A DNA stretch of 64,000 nt, from contig NZ_OZ061315.1 of the NCBI RefSeq assembly GCF_964063325.1, positions 2,914,001 through 2,978,000 on the forward strand. Reading direction: 5' to 3'. This document shows, piece after piece, positions 42,725 through 51,028 of the stretch; the first letter of the stretch is position 1; every line of letters begins with the position of its first letter. The translations under genes were made by a program, and so were the position numbers. Origin of the DNA: Hafnia alvei. Lineage in GTDB: Bacteria > Pseudomonadota > Gammaproteobacteria > Enterobacterales > Enterobacteriaceae. The notes under the pieces were generated by a model that did no database searches, had not been told where the DNA came from, and saw nothing but the letters and a program-made list of their open reading frames with translations.

Positions 42725-43447
42725 TTAATCTTTCGCTAACAGTTCAGCAGGCAAACCTACGCTGGCAATCTCTTCCTCGGTCAGAGGACGATATTCACCC
42801 GGTTCTAAATCTTCATCCAGCACGATGGTGCCAATGCGCTCGCGATGCAGTTCCACCACGCGGTTACCCACCGCCGCAAACATGCGTTTTACCTGATGAT
42901 AACGGCCTTCGCTGATCGTCAAACGCACCACGTTGGCTTCTAGCTGCTCAAGCGTTGCTGGCTTGGTGAGATCTTTCTCGCCGTGCAGCTGCACGCCCTG
43001 AGCAAACTGCTCTGCGGTGTCGTCGGCCAGCGGATGTTCCAGCGTCACTAAATAGGTTTTATCGCACTGGTGTTTTGGCGATGTAATGCGGTGCGACCAC
43101 TGACCATCGTCGGTCAGCAGCACCAGTCCCGTGGTGTCTAGATCCAAACGCCCTGCCGCATGCAGTTTCTCCGCCAACGGTTCTTCAATGAAGTACAGGA
43201 TCGTGGAGTGATCGGGATCGTCAGTGGAGCACACATAGCCCTCTGGCTTGTGCAGCATGAAATAACGCGGGCCGTGGATCTGTTCCAGCACCTGACCATC
43301 AAAGGCCACTTCTTGTTCTGGGGTGAGCTTGTGCGCACCGCTTTTTACAACTTCGCCGTCTACAGTGACGCGTTTAGCACGCAGTTCTCGGGCGATCAGC
43401 GCACGGCTGATACCTAACTGCTGAGATAAAAACTTGTCCAGTCGCAT
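42725..43447 (-). CDS. rsuA: 16S rRNA pseudouridine-516 synthase
   Basis: Makes pseudouridine 516 in 16S rRNA during 30S assembly. 240 residues (E. coli 231). The N-terminal S4 RNA-binding domain (MRLDKFLSQQLGISRALIAR then VTVDGEVV) is followed by the RsuA/RluB catalytic domain with the active Asp in GRLDLDTTGLVLLTDDG. The region HGPRYFMLHKPEGYVCSTDD is nearly identical to E. coli. Next to bcr as in E. coli. Nothing in it suggests loss of function. Confidence 0.96.
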   Translation of the reverse strand: MRLDKFLSQQLGISRALIARELRAKRVTVDGEVVKSGAHKLTPEQEVAFDGQVLEQIHGPRYFMLHKPEGYVCSTDDPDHSTILYFIEEPLAEKLHAAGRLDLDTTGLVLLTDDGQWSHRITSPKHQCDKTYLVTLEHPLADDTAEQFAQGVQLHGEKDLTKPATLEQLEANVVRLTISEGRYHQVKRMFAAVGNRVVELHRERIGTIVLDEDLEPGEYRPLTEEEIASVGLPAELLAKD

Positions 43448-43759
43448 GGAACCTGCTTTGTATTTCTATAAGAATCGGAGGGTTTCATTGTGCGCACGCA
43501 GTATGGCTGTCTGAATAAAGGACGGCCTTAATATGCGGGCATCGTTTGGAAACCAAAGAAGAACCGCGGATTATAGCGACTCTTCACCCTCACGCCTATC
43601 TTAAGCGTAGTTTAATTCACACCATTCGGCTCAAAGCACGTGCGGCATTGTTTGCTTGGCGATATGTTAGCCTGCGGGCTGAATTGCTAAACGACGCTCT
43701 CCGGCATCATGCGGTATAATGACGTCCTTCATCGAATATAAATCACAGGAATTACTCAT
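43448..43759. other. Divergent intergenic region rsuA / yecH-like gene
   Basis: 312 bases holding the divergent promoters. TATAAT at 43714-43719 is a good -10 candidate for the plus-strand gene, about 40 bases before its start; no clear -35 partner. Nothing else seen. Confidence 0.45.
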
Positions 43760-43999
43760 ATGCCATCTATTCACGGTCATGAAGTTTTAAACATGATGAT
43801 TGAGTCCGGCGAGCAATTTTCAACAGAAAGTTTAGTTGCCACCATCGAACAACGTTTTGGCGCCGATGCCCGCTTTCATACCTGTTCACAGCAGGATTTA
43901 ACGGCCGCTCAGTTGGTGGAATTCTTAGCATCTCGCGGCAAATTTATTCCTAGCGACAGTGGTTTTAATACCCACAGCAGCAAAATCTGCCAGCACTGA
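43760..43999 (+). CDS. yecH: YecH-like small protein (DUF2492)
   Basis: 79 residues, the length of E. coli YecH. Conserved parts: SIHGHEVLNMMIESGEQFST, FGADARFHTCSQQDLTAAQL and VEFLASRGKFIPSDSGFN. Conserved His and Cys residues have led to annotation as a putative metal-binding protein; function unproven. AGGA stands eleven bases before the ATG. Its end comes 22 bases before radD, so the two may be co-transcribed; in E. coli yecH lies elsewhere. Confidence 0.85.
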   Translation: MPSIHGHEVLNMMIESGEQFSTESLVATIEQRFGADARFHTCSQQDLTAAQLVEFLASRGKFIPSDSGFNTHSSKICQH

Positions 44000-44021
44000 T
44001 TATATTGTTGATGACATATTA

Positions 44022-45782
44022 ATGGCCTTTACACTTCGTCCTTATCAGCGTGAGGCGGTGGAAGCCACCATCGCGCATTTTAGAAAACACCAAGAGCCTG
44101 CGGTTATAGTCTTGCCCACCGGAGCGGGAAAAAGCCTGGTGATCGCTGAGCTGGCGAAAATCGCGCGCGGCCGCGTGCTGGTTTTAGCCCACGTCAAAGA
44201 GTTAGTCGCGCAAAACCACAGCAAATACTGTGCCTATGGTTTAGAGGCCGATATTTTTTCAGCCGGTTTACAGCAAAAAGAGAGCAGCGGAAAAGTGGTT
44301 TTTGGCAGCGTGCAGTCGGTGGCACGTAACCTTCCGTTGTTTGACGGCGAATTTTCGCTGCTGATCGTGGATGAATGCCACCGTATCAGCGACAGCGATG
44401 ACAGCCAGTATCAGCAAATTCTTCAGCATTTACGCAATAATAATCCGAAGCTGCGTTTATTAGGATTAACGGCAACCCCCTATCGTCTTGGCAAAGGCTG
44501 GATATATCAGTATCACTATCACGGCATCACGCGCGGCGATAGCAACAGCCTGTTTCGTGATTGTATTTACGAATTACCGCTGCGCTACATGATTAAAAAC
44601 CAATTTCTGGTGCCGCCGGAAAGATTGGACATGCCGGTAGTGCAATACGATTTCAGCCGATTAGAACCGAGTAGCAATGGGCTATTTCGCGAAGTCGATC
44701 TCAACCGAGAATTAAAAGATCAACAGCGCATAACGCCGCATATTGTTAGCCAAATCATGGAGTTCGCCAGCACGCGTAAAGGCGTGATGATTTTCGCCTC
44801 CACCGTTGAGCACGCGCGCGAAATTCACGGTTTGCTGCCACCGGAACAGGCTGCACTGGTCAGCGCCGAAACGCCGGGCGACGAACGTGACGCCATTATT
44901 AATGCTTTTAAGCGCCAAGAATTGTTGTATCTGGTGAACGTTGCCGTGCTCACTACCGGATTTGATGCGCCGCATGTCGATCTGATTGCCATTTTGCGTC
45001 CCACCGAGTCCATCAGCCTGTATCAGCAAATTGTTGGCCGTGGCCTGCGCCTATCGCCGGGGAAAACGGATTGCTTAATCCTCGATTACGCGGGTAATCC
45101 ACACGATCTGTTTACCCCTGAAGTCGGCACCACCAAACCGCACAGCGACAGCCAACCGGTGCAGGTATTTTGTCCTGGCTGCGGCTTTGCCAACACGTTC
45201 TGGGGTAAGACCACGGAAAATGGCGATATTATCGAACACTATGGCCGCCGCTGTCAGGGCTGGCTAGAAGACGATGAAGGCGGGCGCGAGCAGTGTGACT
45301 ATCGCTTCCGCTTTAAAACCTGCCCGCACTGTGGCGCGGAAAATGATATTGCGGCACGCCGCTGCCATCAATGCAACCAAGTACTCGTCGATCCCGACGA
45401 CATGCTGAAAGAAGCGCTGAAACTTAAAGACGCCTTGGTGCTGCGCTGCGGCGGTATGCGGCTTCAGCATGGCGAAGATGATAAAGGCGAATGGCTGTCG
45501 ATCACCTATTACGACGAAGACGGCGCTGACGTGAGCGAGCGTTTTCGTCTTAATACCCCCGCCCAGCGCACCGCATTTATGCAACTATTCCTGCGCCCGC
45601 ACCAGCGCGCGCCCGGCATTGAGCTGGTTTGGAAAAAGGCGGCGGACATCGTGGCGCAGCAAGATAAACTGCGTTATCCCGATTTTGTTGTCGCCCGAAT
45701 GAAGGGCCGGTTTTGGCAGATCAGACAAAAAGTTTTCGATTATCAAGGCCGCTATCGCAAAGCGGATCCTCTTAGCGGTTAG
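44022..45782 (+). CDS. radD: RadD, superfamily 2 DNA repair ATPase/helicase-like
   Basis: RadD (YejH) supports recombination repair with RecA. 586 residues, identical in length to E. coli. SF2 motifs in order: Q-like LRPYQREAVEAT, Walker A PTGAGKS near residue 32, DECH box in LLIVDECHRI, GLTATPYRLG, motif V VLTTGFDAPHVD and motif VI QIVGRGLRLSPGKTD. A C-terminal zinc-binding part follows with CPGCGF, CQGW...CDYRFRFKTCPHCG and CHQCNQ. ATG 44022 gives the family start MAFTLRPYQ; the frame is open 21 codons farther back over the preceding gene, without support. Confidence 0.96.
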   Translation: MAFTLRPYQREAVEATIAHFRKHQEPAVIVLPTGAGKSLVIAELAKIARGRVLVLAHVKELVAQNHSKYCAYGLEADIFSAGLQQKESSGKVVFGSVQSVARNLPLFDGEFSLLIVDECHRISDSDDSQYQQILQHLRNNNPKLRLLGLTATPYRLGKGWIYQYHYHGITRGDSNSLFRDCIYELPLRYMIKNQFLVPPERLDMPVVQYDFSRLEPSSNGLFREVDLNRELKDQQRITPHIVSQIMEFASTRKGVMIFASTVEHAREIHGLLPPEQAALVSAETPGDERDAIINAFKRQELLYLVNVAVLTTGFDAPHVDLIAILRPTESISLYQQIVGRGLRLSPGKTDCLILDYAGNPHDLFTPEVGTTKPHSDSQPVQVFCPGCGFANTFWGKTTENGDIIEHYGRRCQGWLEDDEGGREQCDYRFRFKTCPHCGAENDIAARRCHQCNQVLVDPDDMLKEALKLKDALVLRCGGMRLQHGEDDKGEWLSITYYDEDGADVSERFRLNTPAQRTAFMQLFLRPHQRAPGIELVWKKAADIVAQQDKLRYPDFVVARMKGRFWQIRQKVFDYQGRYRKADPLSG

Positions 45783-45928
45783 GCACTGCAACAATGAGCG
45801 GGCAGATATATTTGCCGTAAGCCCCGTATTTCGTTAGAATGTCGCCCGCTTTTACTATTAAAAGCAGAATCTCCTGCCTGTTGCTGGGTCGCCTGTAACA
45901 GGTCTAAATTTTATATAGAGATACAATT

Positions 45929-46213
45929 ATGTTCACTATTGAAGCAACTGCACGTAAAGAGCAGGGTAAGGGTGCGAGCCGCCGCCTGCGTACTTCTGGT
46001 AAGTTCCCTGCTATCGTTTATGGCGGAAACCAAGAGCCAGTAGCCGTAGAAATCGATCACGACACTACTTGGAACATGCAAGAGAAAGAAGGCTTTTACG
46101 AACAAGTAATCGCTCTGATGATCGACGGCAAAGAAACCAAAGTTAAGGTTCAAGCTGTTCAGCGTCACCCGTTCAAACGTAAACTGACTCACGTTGACTT
46201 CGTTCGCGCTTAA
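45929..46213 (+). CDS. rplY: 50S ribosomal protein L25
   Basis: Binds 5S rRNA in the large subunit. 94 residues as in E. coli, the short form without the CTC C-terminal domain. Recognised by MFTIEATARKEQGKGASRRL at the start and QAVQRHPFKRKLTHVDFVRA at the end. Single-gene unit with its own strong terminator, between radD and convergent yejK. Confidence 0.98.
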   Translation: MFTIEATARKEQGKGASRRLRTSGKFPAIVYGGNQEPVAVEIDHDTTWNMQEKEGFYEQVIALMIDGKETKVKVQAVQRHPFKRKLTHVDFVRA

Positions 46214-46258
46214 TCGCCGACTGAATCACGTTTGTTTGAATAAAACGTTTTGAAATAG

Positions 46259-46287
46259 AAAACGCCGCAATTGCGGCGTTTTTTTTG
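46259..46287 (+). terminator. Rho-independent terminator of rplY
   Basis: Palindrome AACGCCGCAATTGCGGCGTT followed by a run of T residues. Confidence 0.92.
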
Positions 46288-46321
46288 TCTTATTTTTCTG
46301 TCTTAAATGCAGCGGGAAAGA

Positions 46322-47329
46322 TTAATTTCCGCCACCGCTCCGACGCTGTAGCTGGTCGCGCAGATTCGGCGGAGTGCCTTTAATGGTGAGCGTGTCCGTC
46401 GCCGGATCCCAAAAAATGCGTTCGCCCAGCAGCATGGCATCAAAATTAATCGTCAAACCGCCGCCGCTGCCCGCCATTTTGGTGAGCTGACGCAGCGTGC
46501 TGCGATCGGCAGGGAAACTCTCTTCCAAATCATAGCCCTGCTCGGCGGTAAACTGTTGGAAGTCTTTCTCGCCCACGGCGGGGATTTCTTTCGCTAACGC
46601 TTCCAGCTCAATTTCTTCACCGGCCTGCAATTGTCCATTACAGTAGCTATATACCTGCTGGCGATAGGCCTGACGCTCGTTCTTATCGAGCTGGCCTTCG
46701 GCGCAATAATCATCGACCGCTTGTAACAGGCCACGGTTTTGCGCTTTAGTGTCTAAACCTTCGCTGGCTGCCAAGAAGTCCATAAAGAAGTCAGAGACTT
46801 TTCGCCCGACTCGGCCTTTCAGGAAGGTTAAATAGCGGTGAGATTCAGGATTGGTTTCCCACTCGGTCAGATCGACACGTGCCACAATATCGGCACGCAT
46901 AATGTCCAAATAGTGGGTGCTGCTGATATCTAACTCTTCATTAACACGCATGCTGCTACAGCTGTTCAGCACCGCAATCAGCAAATATTCTACCGCCAGA
47001 TAGCGATATTGGCAGAACAACACCACGCCACCGTCGGCAAATGGGTATTTTGCCAGCTCGTCACGCAGACGGCCGGTTGCGGCGCGGCTGAACGCTAGAA
47101 AATCTTCGTTGCCACGGCGATAGTTACGTAATGCCTCTGCCAGCTCGCTCTCTGCGGAGAAGGTGCCATAGGCTTTACTTTTGGCGCTATACACACGGTG
47201 CAGCTCGGCCATCATCTCTTCTACTGCGGCATTTTTTGCCAGCAAAGAATCACGCAGCACCACATCTAGCTGTTGTTCGTCGCGTTTAACCAACTGATGC
47301 AACGCAATCTGTTCGAGATCCAGACTCAT
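46322..47329 (-). CDS. yejK: Nucleoid-associated protein YejK (NdpA)
   Basis: Nucleoid-associated protein of unknown precise role, reported to interact with topoisomerases in E. coli. 335 residues as in E. coli. Family marks: SLDLEQIALHQLVKRDEQQL at the start, FADGGVVLFCQYRYLAVEYL, FLKGRVGRKVSDFFMDFLAA and the end INFDAMLLGERIFWDPATDT. ATG 47329 with GGGGAG seven bases upstream is preferred over an in-frame start 26 codons earlier. Divergent from yejL. Confidence 0.96.
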   Translation of the reverse strand: MSLDLEQIALHQLVKRDEQQLDVVLRDSLLAKNAAVEEMMAELHRVYSAKSKAYGTFSAESELAEALRNYRRGNEDFLAFSRAATGRLRDELAKYPFADGGVVLFCQYRYLAVEYLLIAVLNSCSSMRVNEELDISSTHYLDIMRADIVARVDLTEWETNPESHRYLTFLKGRVGRKVSDFFMDFLAASEGLDTKAQNRGLLQAVDDYCAEGQLDKNERQAYRQQVYSYCNGQLQAGEEIELEALAKEIPAVGEKDFQQFTAEQGYDLEESFPADRSTLRQLTKMAGSGGGLTINFDAMLLGERIFWDPATDTLTIKGTPPNLRDQLQRRSGGGN

Positions 47330-47536
47330 TTTTTCTTCTCCCCTTTCGCCTCGGACACATTTGATGGCGTATTCAAACACTGTTGATACCCGCTCGCAAG
47401 CGGCCATCGCATATTGATGAATTCAATGGTGAGAGCTAAGGTATAATCAATAACGCAACAAACGTATAAAAGAGCGGAAAATCACGCGCCTATACGGTAA
47501 GATATGGCACTTTGTCAGTCTGAGAAGCTTAATTCT

Positions 47537-47764
47537 ATGCCACAATCATCCCGTTATAGTGACGAACACGTTGAACAACTGCTCAGTGAGCTGGCCAACG
47601 TACTGGAATCGCACCACACGCCAAACGATCTTTCTTTGATGGTTTTGGGCAATATGGTCACGAATCTGATTAACACCAGCATCGCACCCGCTCAGCGCCG
47701 TGCTATTGCGCGCTCTTTTGCTGAAGCCTTACAGGCTTCGATTCGGGAAGATAAAGCCCATTAA
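47537..47764 (+). CDS. yejL: YejL family protein
   Basis: 75 residues, as in E. coli, of the UPF0352 family, a small helical protein of unknown function. Nearly all of the central LSLMVLGNMVTNLINTSIAP is conserved. ATG 47537 gives the family start MPQSSRYSDE; an in-frame start 11 codons upstream is not supported by homologues. 29 bases before yejM, so the two are probably one operon. Confidence 0.95.
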   Translation: MPQSSRYSDEHVEQLLSELANVLESHHTPNDLSLMVLGNMVTNLINTSIAPAQRRAIARSFAEALQASIREDKAH

Positions 47765-47793
47765 TTTTTGCTCGGACGTATAGACATACTTTT

Positions 47794-49578
47794 ATGGTGA
47801 CAAACCGTCAGCGATACCGTGAAAAAGTTTCCCAGATGATCAGCTGGGGGCATTGGTTCGCTCTGTTTAATATTTTGCTCGGTCTGCTTTTGGGCAGCCG
47901 TTATCTGTTTGTCGCCGATTGGCCATCCTCATTGTTTGGTCGTGTCTATGCGATGATCAGCTGGTTAGGGCACTTTAGCTTTATTGGCTTTGCTGCCTAT
48001 CTGCTGATCATCTTCCCACTCACGTTTGTGGTGATGTCGCAGCGATTACTGCGCTTTCTTTCCGCCGCGCTAGCCACCGCGGGGCTAACGCTACTGCTGG
48101 TTGACGCTGAAGTTTTCACCCGTTTCCATCTCCATCTCAATCCGGTGGTGTGGGAACTGGTGGTTAACCCCGATCAAGGTGAGCTGGCGCGCGATTGGCA
48201 GCTAATGTTTATCTGTGTGCCCGTTATTTTCCTCGTCGAAATGCTGTTTGGCACCTGGAGCTGGCAAAAGCTTCGTAGCCTCAACCGGCAGAAATTTGGC
48301 AAACCGCTAGCCGGATTGTTTATCACCGCATTTTTCGCATCGCATCTGATCTACATCTGGGCCGATGCTAATTTCTATCGCCCAATTACCATGCAGCGCT
48401 CCAACCTTCCGCTTTCATATCCAATGACAGCGCGACGTTTCTTGGAAAAACATGGTTTATTGGATGCTCAAGAATTCCAGAATAAGCTGACACAAACGGG
48501 CAGCCCAGAAGCCGTATCCGTTGAATATCCGCTCAATAAGCTGAGCTTTGCCGATAAAGGCGCGGGCTATAATCTTCTGGTGATTGCGGTAGATGGCCTG
48601 CGTGCCGACGATCTCAAACAGGACTTACCTCAGCTGGCTGCCTTTGGTAACGATAATCTCGAGTTCACCCAGCACTACAGCTCGGGAAACAATTTGGATA
48701 GCGGGCTCTTCGGCCTGTTCTATGGCATCTCGCCGTCTTATCTCGAAGGTATTCTGGCAGGCCGCAAGCCATCAGCGTTAATCAGCGCGCTCAGCCAGCA
48801 AAACTACCAGTTTGGCCTATTCTCCTCCGATGGTTTTAGCGCCCCACTCTACCGTCAGGCACTATTGACCGATTTCTCACTGCCGGCACCAATTCGTCAA
48901 AGCGACGCTGCCATCACCAAACAGTGGCAACAGTGGCTATCAACCCAAACGACACAGTCACCGTGGTTCTCGTACGTGAATCTTAACGGCACCCGCAGCG
49001 CTCTAGCGGATGCTTCTGGGCATAAACCCGAAGATTTCATGGAGAAATACCAACAAGCGGCCGTCGGTGTTGATGGGCAGATCGCCGCAATACTTGATAC
49101 GCTAAAACAACGTGGCGAACTGGATAAAACCGTCGTAGTCATTACCGCTAGCCACGGTATTGAATTCAACGACAGCGGCAAAGGTGATTGGGGCTTCGGC
49201 ACCAACTACAGCCGTTATCAGCTTCAGGTGCCATTGATTATTCATTGGCCTGGAACGCCAGCGCAAACCATCAATAAGCTCACCAGCCACGAAGATGTGA
49301 TGGCAACGCTGATGCAGCGCTTGCTTCACGTGGATACCCGAGCGGTAGACTATACGCAGGGTGAAGACCTGTTTGCACCAACGCGTAAACATAACTGGCT
49401 GGCGTTAGGTGATAGCAACGAATTAGTGATCGTCACGCCGAAAGAAACCGTGATTCTAGATAAAAATGGTCACTATCGTACCTATGACGCTGACAATGAA
49501 GAGATGAAGGGCGAAAAACCACAGCTGGCCTTGCTGCTGCAAGTTCTGACGGATGTGAAGCGGTTTATCGCCAATTAA
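47794..49578 (+). CDS. yejM: LPS-sensing inner-membrane protein YejM (PbgA/LapC)
   Basis: Essential regulator of LPS synthesis: senses LPS at the periplasmic face of the inner membrane and blocks LapB-FtsH degradation of LpxC; also proposed in cardiolipin transport. 594 residues (E. coli 586). Five N-terminal membrane segments (about 15-190), a basic linker with ANFYRPITMQRSNLPLSYPM, and a periplasmic alkaline phosphatase/sulfatase-like domain from about 245 (NLLVIAVDGLRADDL, TASHGIEFNDSGKGDWGFGT). No sign of damage. Downstream lies tRNA-Pro, as in E. coli. Confidence 0.96.
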   Translation: MVTNRQRYREKVSQMISWGHWFALFNILLGLLLGSRYLFVADWPSSLFGRVYAMISWLGHFSFIGFAAYLLIIFPLTFVVMSQRLLRFLSAALATAGLTLLLVDAEVFTRFHLHLNPVVWELVVNPDQGELARDWQLMFICVPVIFLVEMLFGTWSWQKLRSLNRQKFGKPLAGLFITAFFASHLIYIWADANFYRPITMQRSNLPLSYPMTARRFLEKHGLLDAQEFQNKLTQTGSPEAVSVEYPLNKLSFADKGAGYNLLVIAVDGLRADDLKQDLPQLAAFGNDNLEFTQHYSSGNNLDSGLFGLFYGISPSYLEGILAGRKPSALISALSQQNYQFGLFSSDGFSAPLYRQALLTDFSLPAPIRQSDAAITKQWQQWLSTQTTQSPWFSYVNLNGTRSALADASGHKPEDFMEKYQQAAVGVDGQIAAILDTLKQRGELDKTVVVITASHGIEFNDSGKGDWGFGTNYSRYQLQVPLIIHWPGTPAQTINKLTSHEDVMATLMQRLLHVDTRAVDYTQGEDLFAPTRKHNWLALGDSNELVIVTPKETVILDKNGHYRTYDADNEEMKGEKPQLALLLQVLTDVKRFIAN

Positions 49579-49615
49579 AATTGGCTAAAGCGTACACAAT
49601 CGTAACGCCATGCTC

Positions 49616-49645
49616 TTGAAAATCGTTAGCTTTTAAGTACTATAA
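49616..49645 (+). promoter_or_regulatory. Probable promoter of tRNA-Pro
   Basis: TTGAAA at 49616-49621 and a -10-like TACTATAAA starting at 49638, about ten bases before the mature tRNA. Spacing 16-17 bases depending on the -10 register. Confidence 0.5.
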
Positions 49646-49653
49646 AAGCTGTT

Positions 49654-49730
49654 CGGCACGTAGCGCAGCCTGGTAGCGCATCGTCATGGGGTGGCGAGGG
49701 TCGAGAGTTCAAATCTCTCCGTGCCGACCA
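49654..49730 (+). tRNA. proL: tRNA-Pro, anticodon GGG
   Basis: 77 bases with a complete cloverleaf: acceptor CGGCACG/CGTGCCG, D arm GCGCAGCCTGGTAGCGC, anticodon stem TCGTC/GGCGA around ATGGGGT with GGG anticodon, T arm GAGAG-TTCAAAT-CTCTC, and an encoded CCA. Close to E. coli proL, also located just after yejM. A terminator follows. Fimbrial genes start 68 bases downstream, but no integrase or duplicated tRNA end is visible. Confidence 0.97.
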
Positions 49731-49748
49731 AAGAACCCAAACAAGAAA

Positions 49749-49774
49749 GCCAACCTGTTATAGGTTGGTTTTTT
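49749..49774 (+). terminator. Terminator of tRNA-Pro
   Basis: Stem CCAACCT / AGGTTGG followed by TTTTTT. Could also serve the converging fimbrial operon, whose last stop codon is at 49798. Confidence 0.85.
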
Positions 49775-49797
49775 ATGTTTGCATGAATAACCCACGA

Positions 49798-50484
49798 TCA
49801 CAGATAGATAATTTCTAACGTTGCCGAACCGGCAAAACTGATCTTAGAACCAGACGGCAAGTCTTCCAACGGTGCAAGCGCAACGGCAGCATCAGCCTGT
49901 ACGGTAAATAACTCTCCTAGCGCAAACTCACTATTTTGTACCCAACTGCTGGCTTTGCCGTTGTTGCGCATCGTAGGCACAGTGTCGTTTAAATCCAGCA
50001 CGCCATTATTAGCAATTCCTATCTGGGCCGGAACACCATCAACCTGCGCCGAATGAAACAATACATTCCATACGCCGATCGGTTTGCCTGCAGACGTCAT
50101 CCCCAAACCAAAACGTTGATCGGTCTGAGTGGGCGTAACGTTCACGCTCGGAGAACTCCAGCTCAAATTACCGATTGATAACGTGCTACCGCCGCTATTA
50201 TCAACCGCACGAAGACCAATGCTCGTGGCTGATTCGCATTGAACTGTGATCCCCCCCGCAAACGACTTTACAGGAAGCTGTGTCGCGGTTTTCGCTGCGA
50301 GCTGATTACGGTTAATATTTCCAAAATCCAGCGTAGTGGGCGACTGCAAAATATGACACGGTGGCGGTTCTGCCTCTGCAGTAAACGACAGCTGCACCTG
50401 TGACAACGCAAAAGTAGGCATACTCGTACCTGCTAAAATCACAGAGCTTATCAACGCTAGTTTATTCACTGCTAGTTTATTCAC
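49798..50484 (-). CDS. Fimbrial subunit, DUF1120-like, last gene of cluster A
   Basis: 228-residue secreted protein. Signal peptide LALISSVILAGTSMPTFA, then an alternating hydrophobic donor-strand-like segment SQVQLSFTAEAEPPPCHIL, a second Cys (TVQCESA) about 60 residues later, GLGMTSAGKPIGVW and a C-terminal beta strand ending LEIIYL. The pattern (PPPC, paired Cys, LGxG near residue 120, final aromatic-Leu) recurs in the other large subunits of the cluster. Start is GTG 50484 with GGAGG six bases upstream. The start lies in a 15-bp duplication, so a second GTG follows five codons later, without a binding site. Confidence 0.8.
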   Translation of the reverse strand: MNKLAVNKLALISSVILAGTSMPTFALSQVQLSFTAEAEPPPCHILQSPTTLDFGNINRNQLAAKTATQLPVKSFAGGITVQCESATSIGLRAVDNSGGSTLSIGNLSWSSPSVNVTPTQTDQRFGLGMTSAGKPIGVWNVLFHSAQVDGVPAQIGIANNGVLDLNDTVPTMRNNGKASSWVQNSEFALGELFTVQADAAVALAPLEDLPSGSKISFAGSATLEIIYL

Positions 50485-50485
50485 T
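50456..50485. repeat. 15-bp tandem duplication at a start codon
   Basis: GCTAGTTTATTCACT twice in direct tandem, exact. On the minus strand it repeats GTG AAT AAA CTA GC at the N-terminus of the last cluster A subunit (NKLA-V-NKLA), keeping the frame. Confidence 0.95.
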
Positions 50486-51028
50486 CACCACCTCCAACGA
50501 GCCATTGCTAGTCAGCCTTTTATATTCTTTGATACTGACATTATTATTGTTAACTGTGGCAATCGATGTTATCTGCATGACCAGTGTTGTTACTGGCTCA
50601 TCAATGTTAGGGGTCATACCGATATCAGGTAGCAAAGGCAGCTCTTTTACGTTATCTGAAGTAGCAGCACCTCCGCCTTGTTTATACGTTAGCGCAACTG
50701 ATTTACCATCGGCTTGAGCATCGCTAACTATCAACGATAGATTGGCAATATCACCTAGCAAATAGCTCTTGCCTCCGCTACTTGCGGCGGCTCGATAGTA
50801 CAACGTGATACGTTCTGGCCGCGGACAAACTATCGTTACTGTTGCGGTTTTACGACCAATAACATTGGCTTGCCCACCGCCGTTTGATTGAGACAATGTT
50901 CCTCGGTTGAAGGTACCAAAATGAGTATGCGGCTGGCTGACATTGAGATTGCAATCACTGGCTCTAACGTTAATAGATAGAAGCATTGCACAAAAAATCA
51001 AAAGGTTAAATTTCACACTGGGCATCAT
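50477..51028 (-). CDS. Minor fimbrial subunit, cluster A
   Basis: 183-residue secreted protein following the usher. Signal peptide KFNLLIFCAMLLSINVRAS, then DCNLNVSQPHTHFGTFNRGT and a second Cys in VTIVCPRPERITLYYRA. The domain is shorter than the other subunits and starts with its first Cys right after the signal peptide, so it lacks an obvious N-terminal donor strand. A subunit without a donor strand is expected at the pilus tip, so this may be the tip protein (inference). The start, at 51028 or the next ATG, overlaps the end of the usher gene; its own stop overlaps the next gene by eight bases. Confidence 0.72.
   Translation of the reverse strand: MMPSVKFNLLIFCAMLLSINVRASDCNLNVSQPHTHFGTFNRGTLSQSNGGGQANVIGRKTATVTIVCPRPERITLYYRAAASSGGKSYLLGDIANLSLIVSDAQADGKSVALTYKQGGGAATSDNVKELPLLPDIGMTPNIDEPVTTLVMQITSIATVNNNNVSIKEYKRLTSNGSLEVVSE

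Noticed and set aside
49654..49730. tRNA-Pro as the attachment site of a genomic island
   Set aside because: No integrase gene and no repeated tRNA 3' end found in the window. The idea stays open only as inference.
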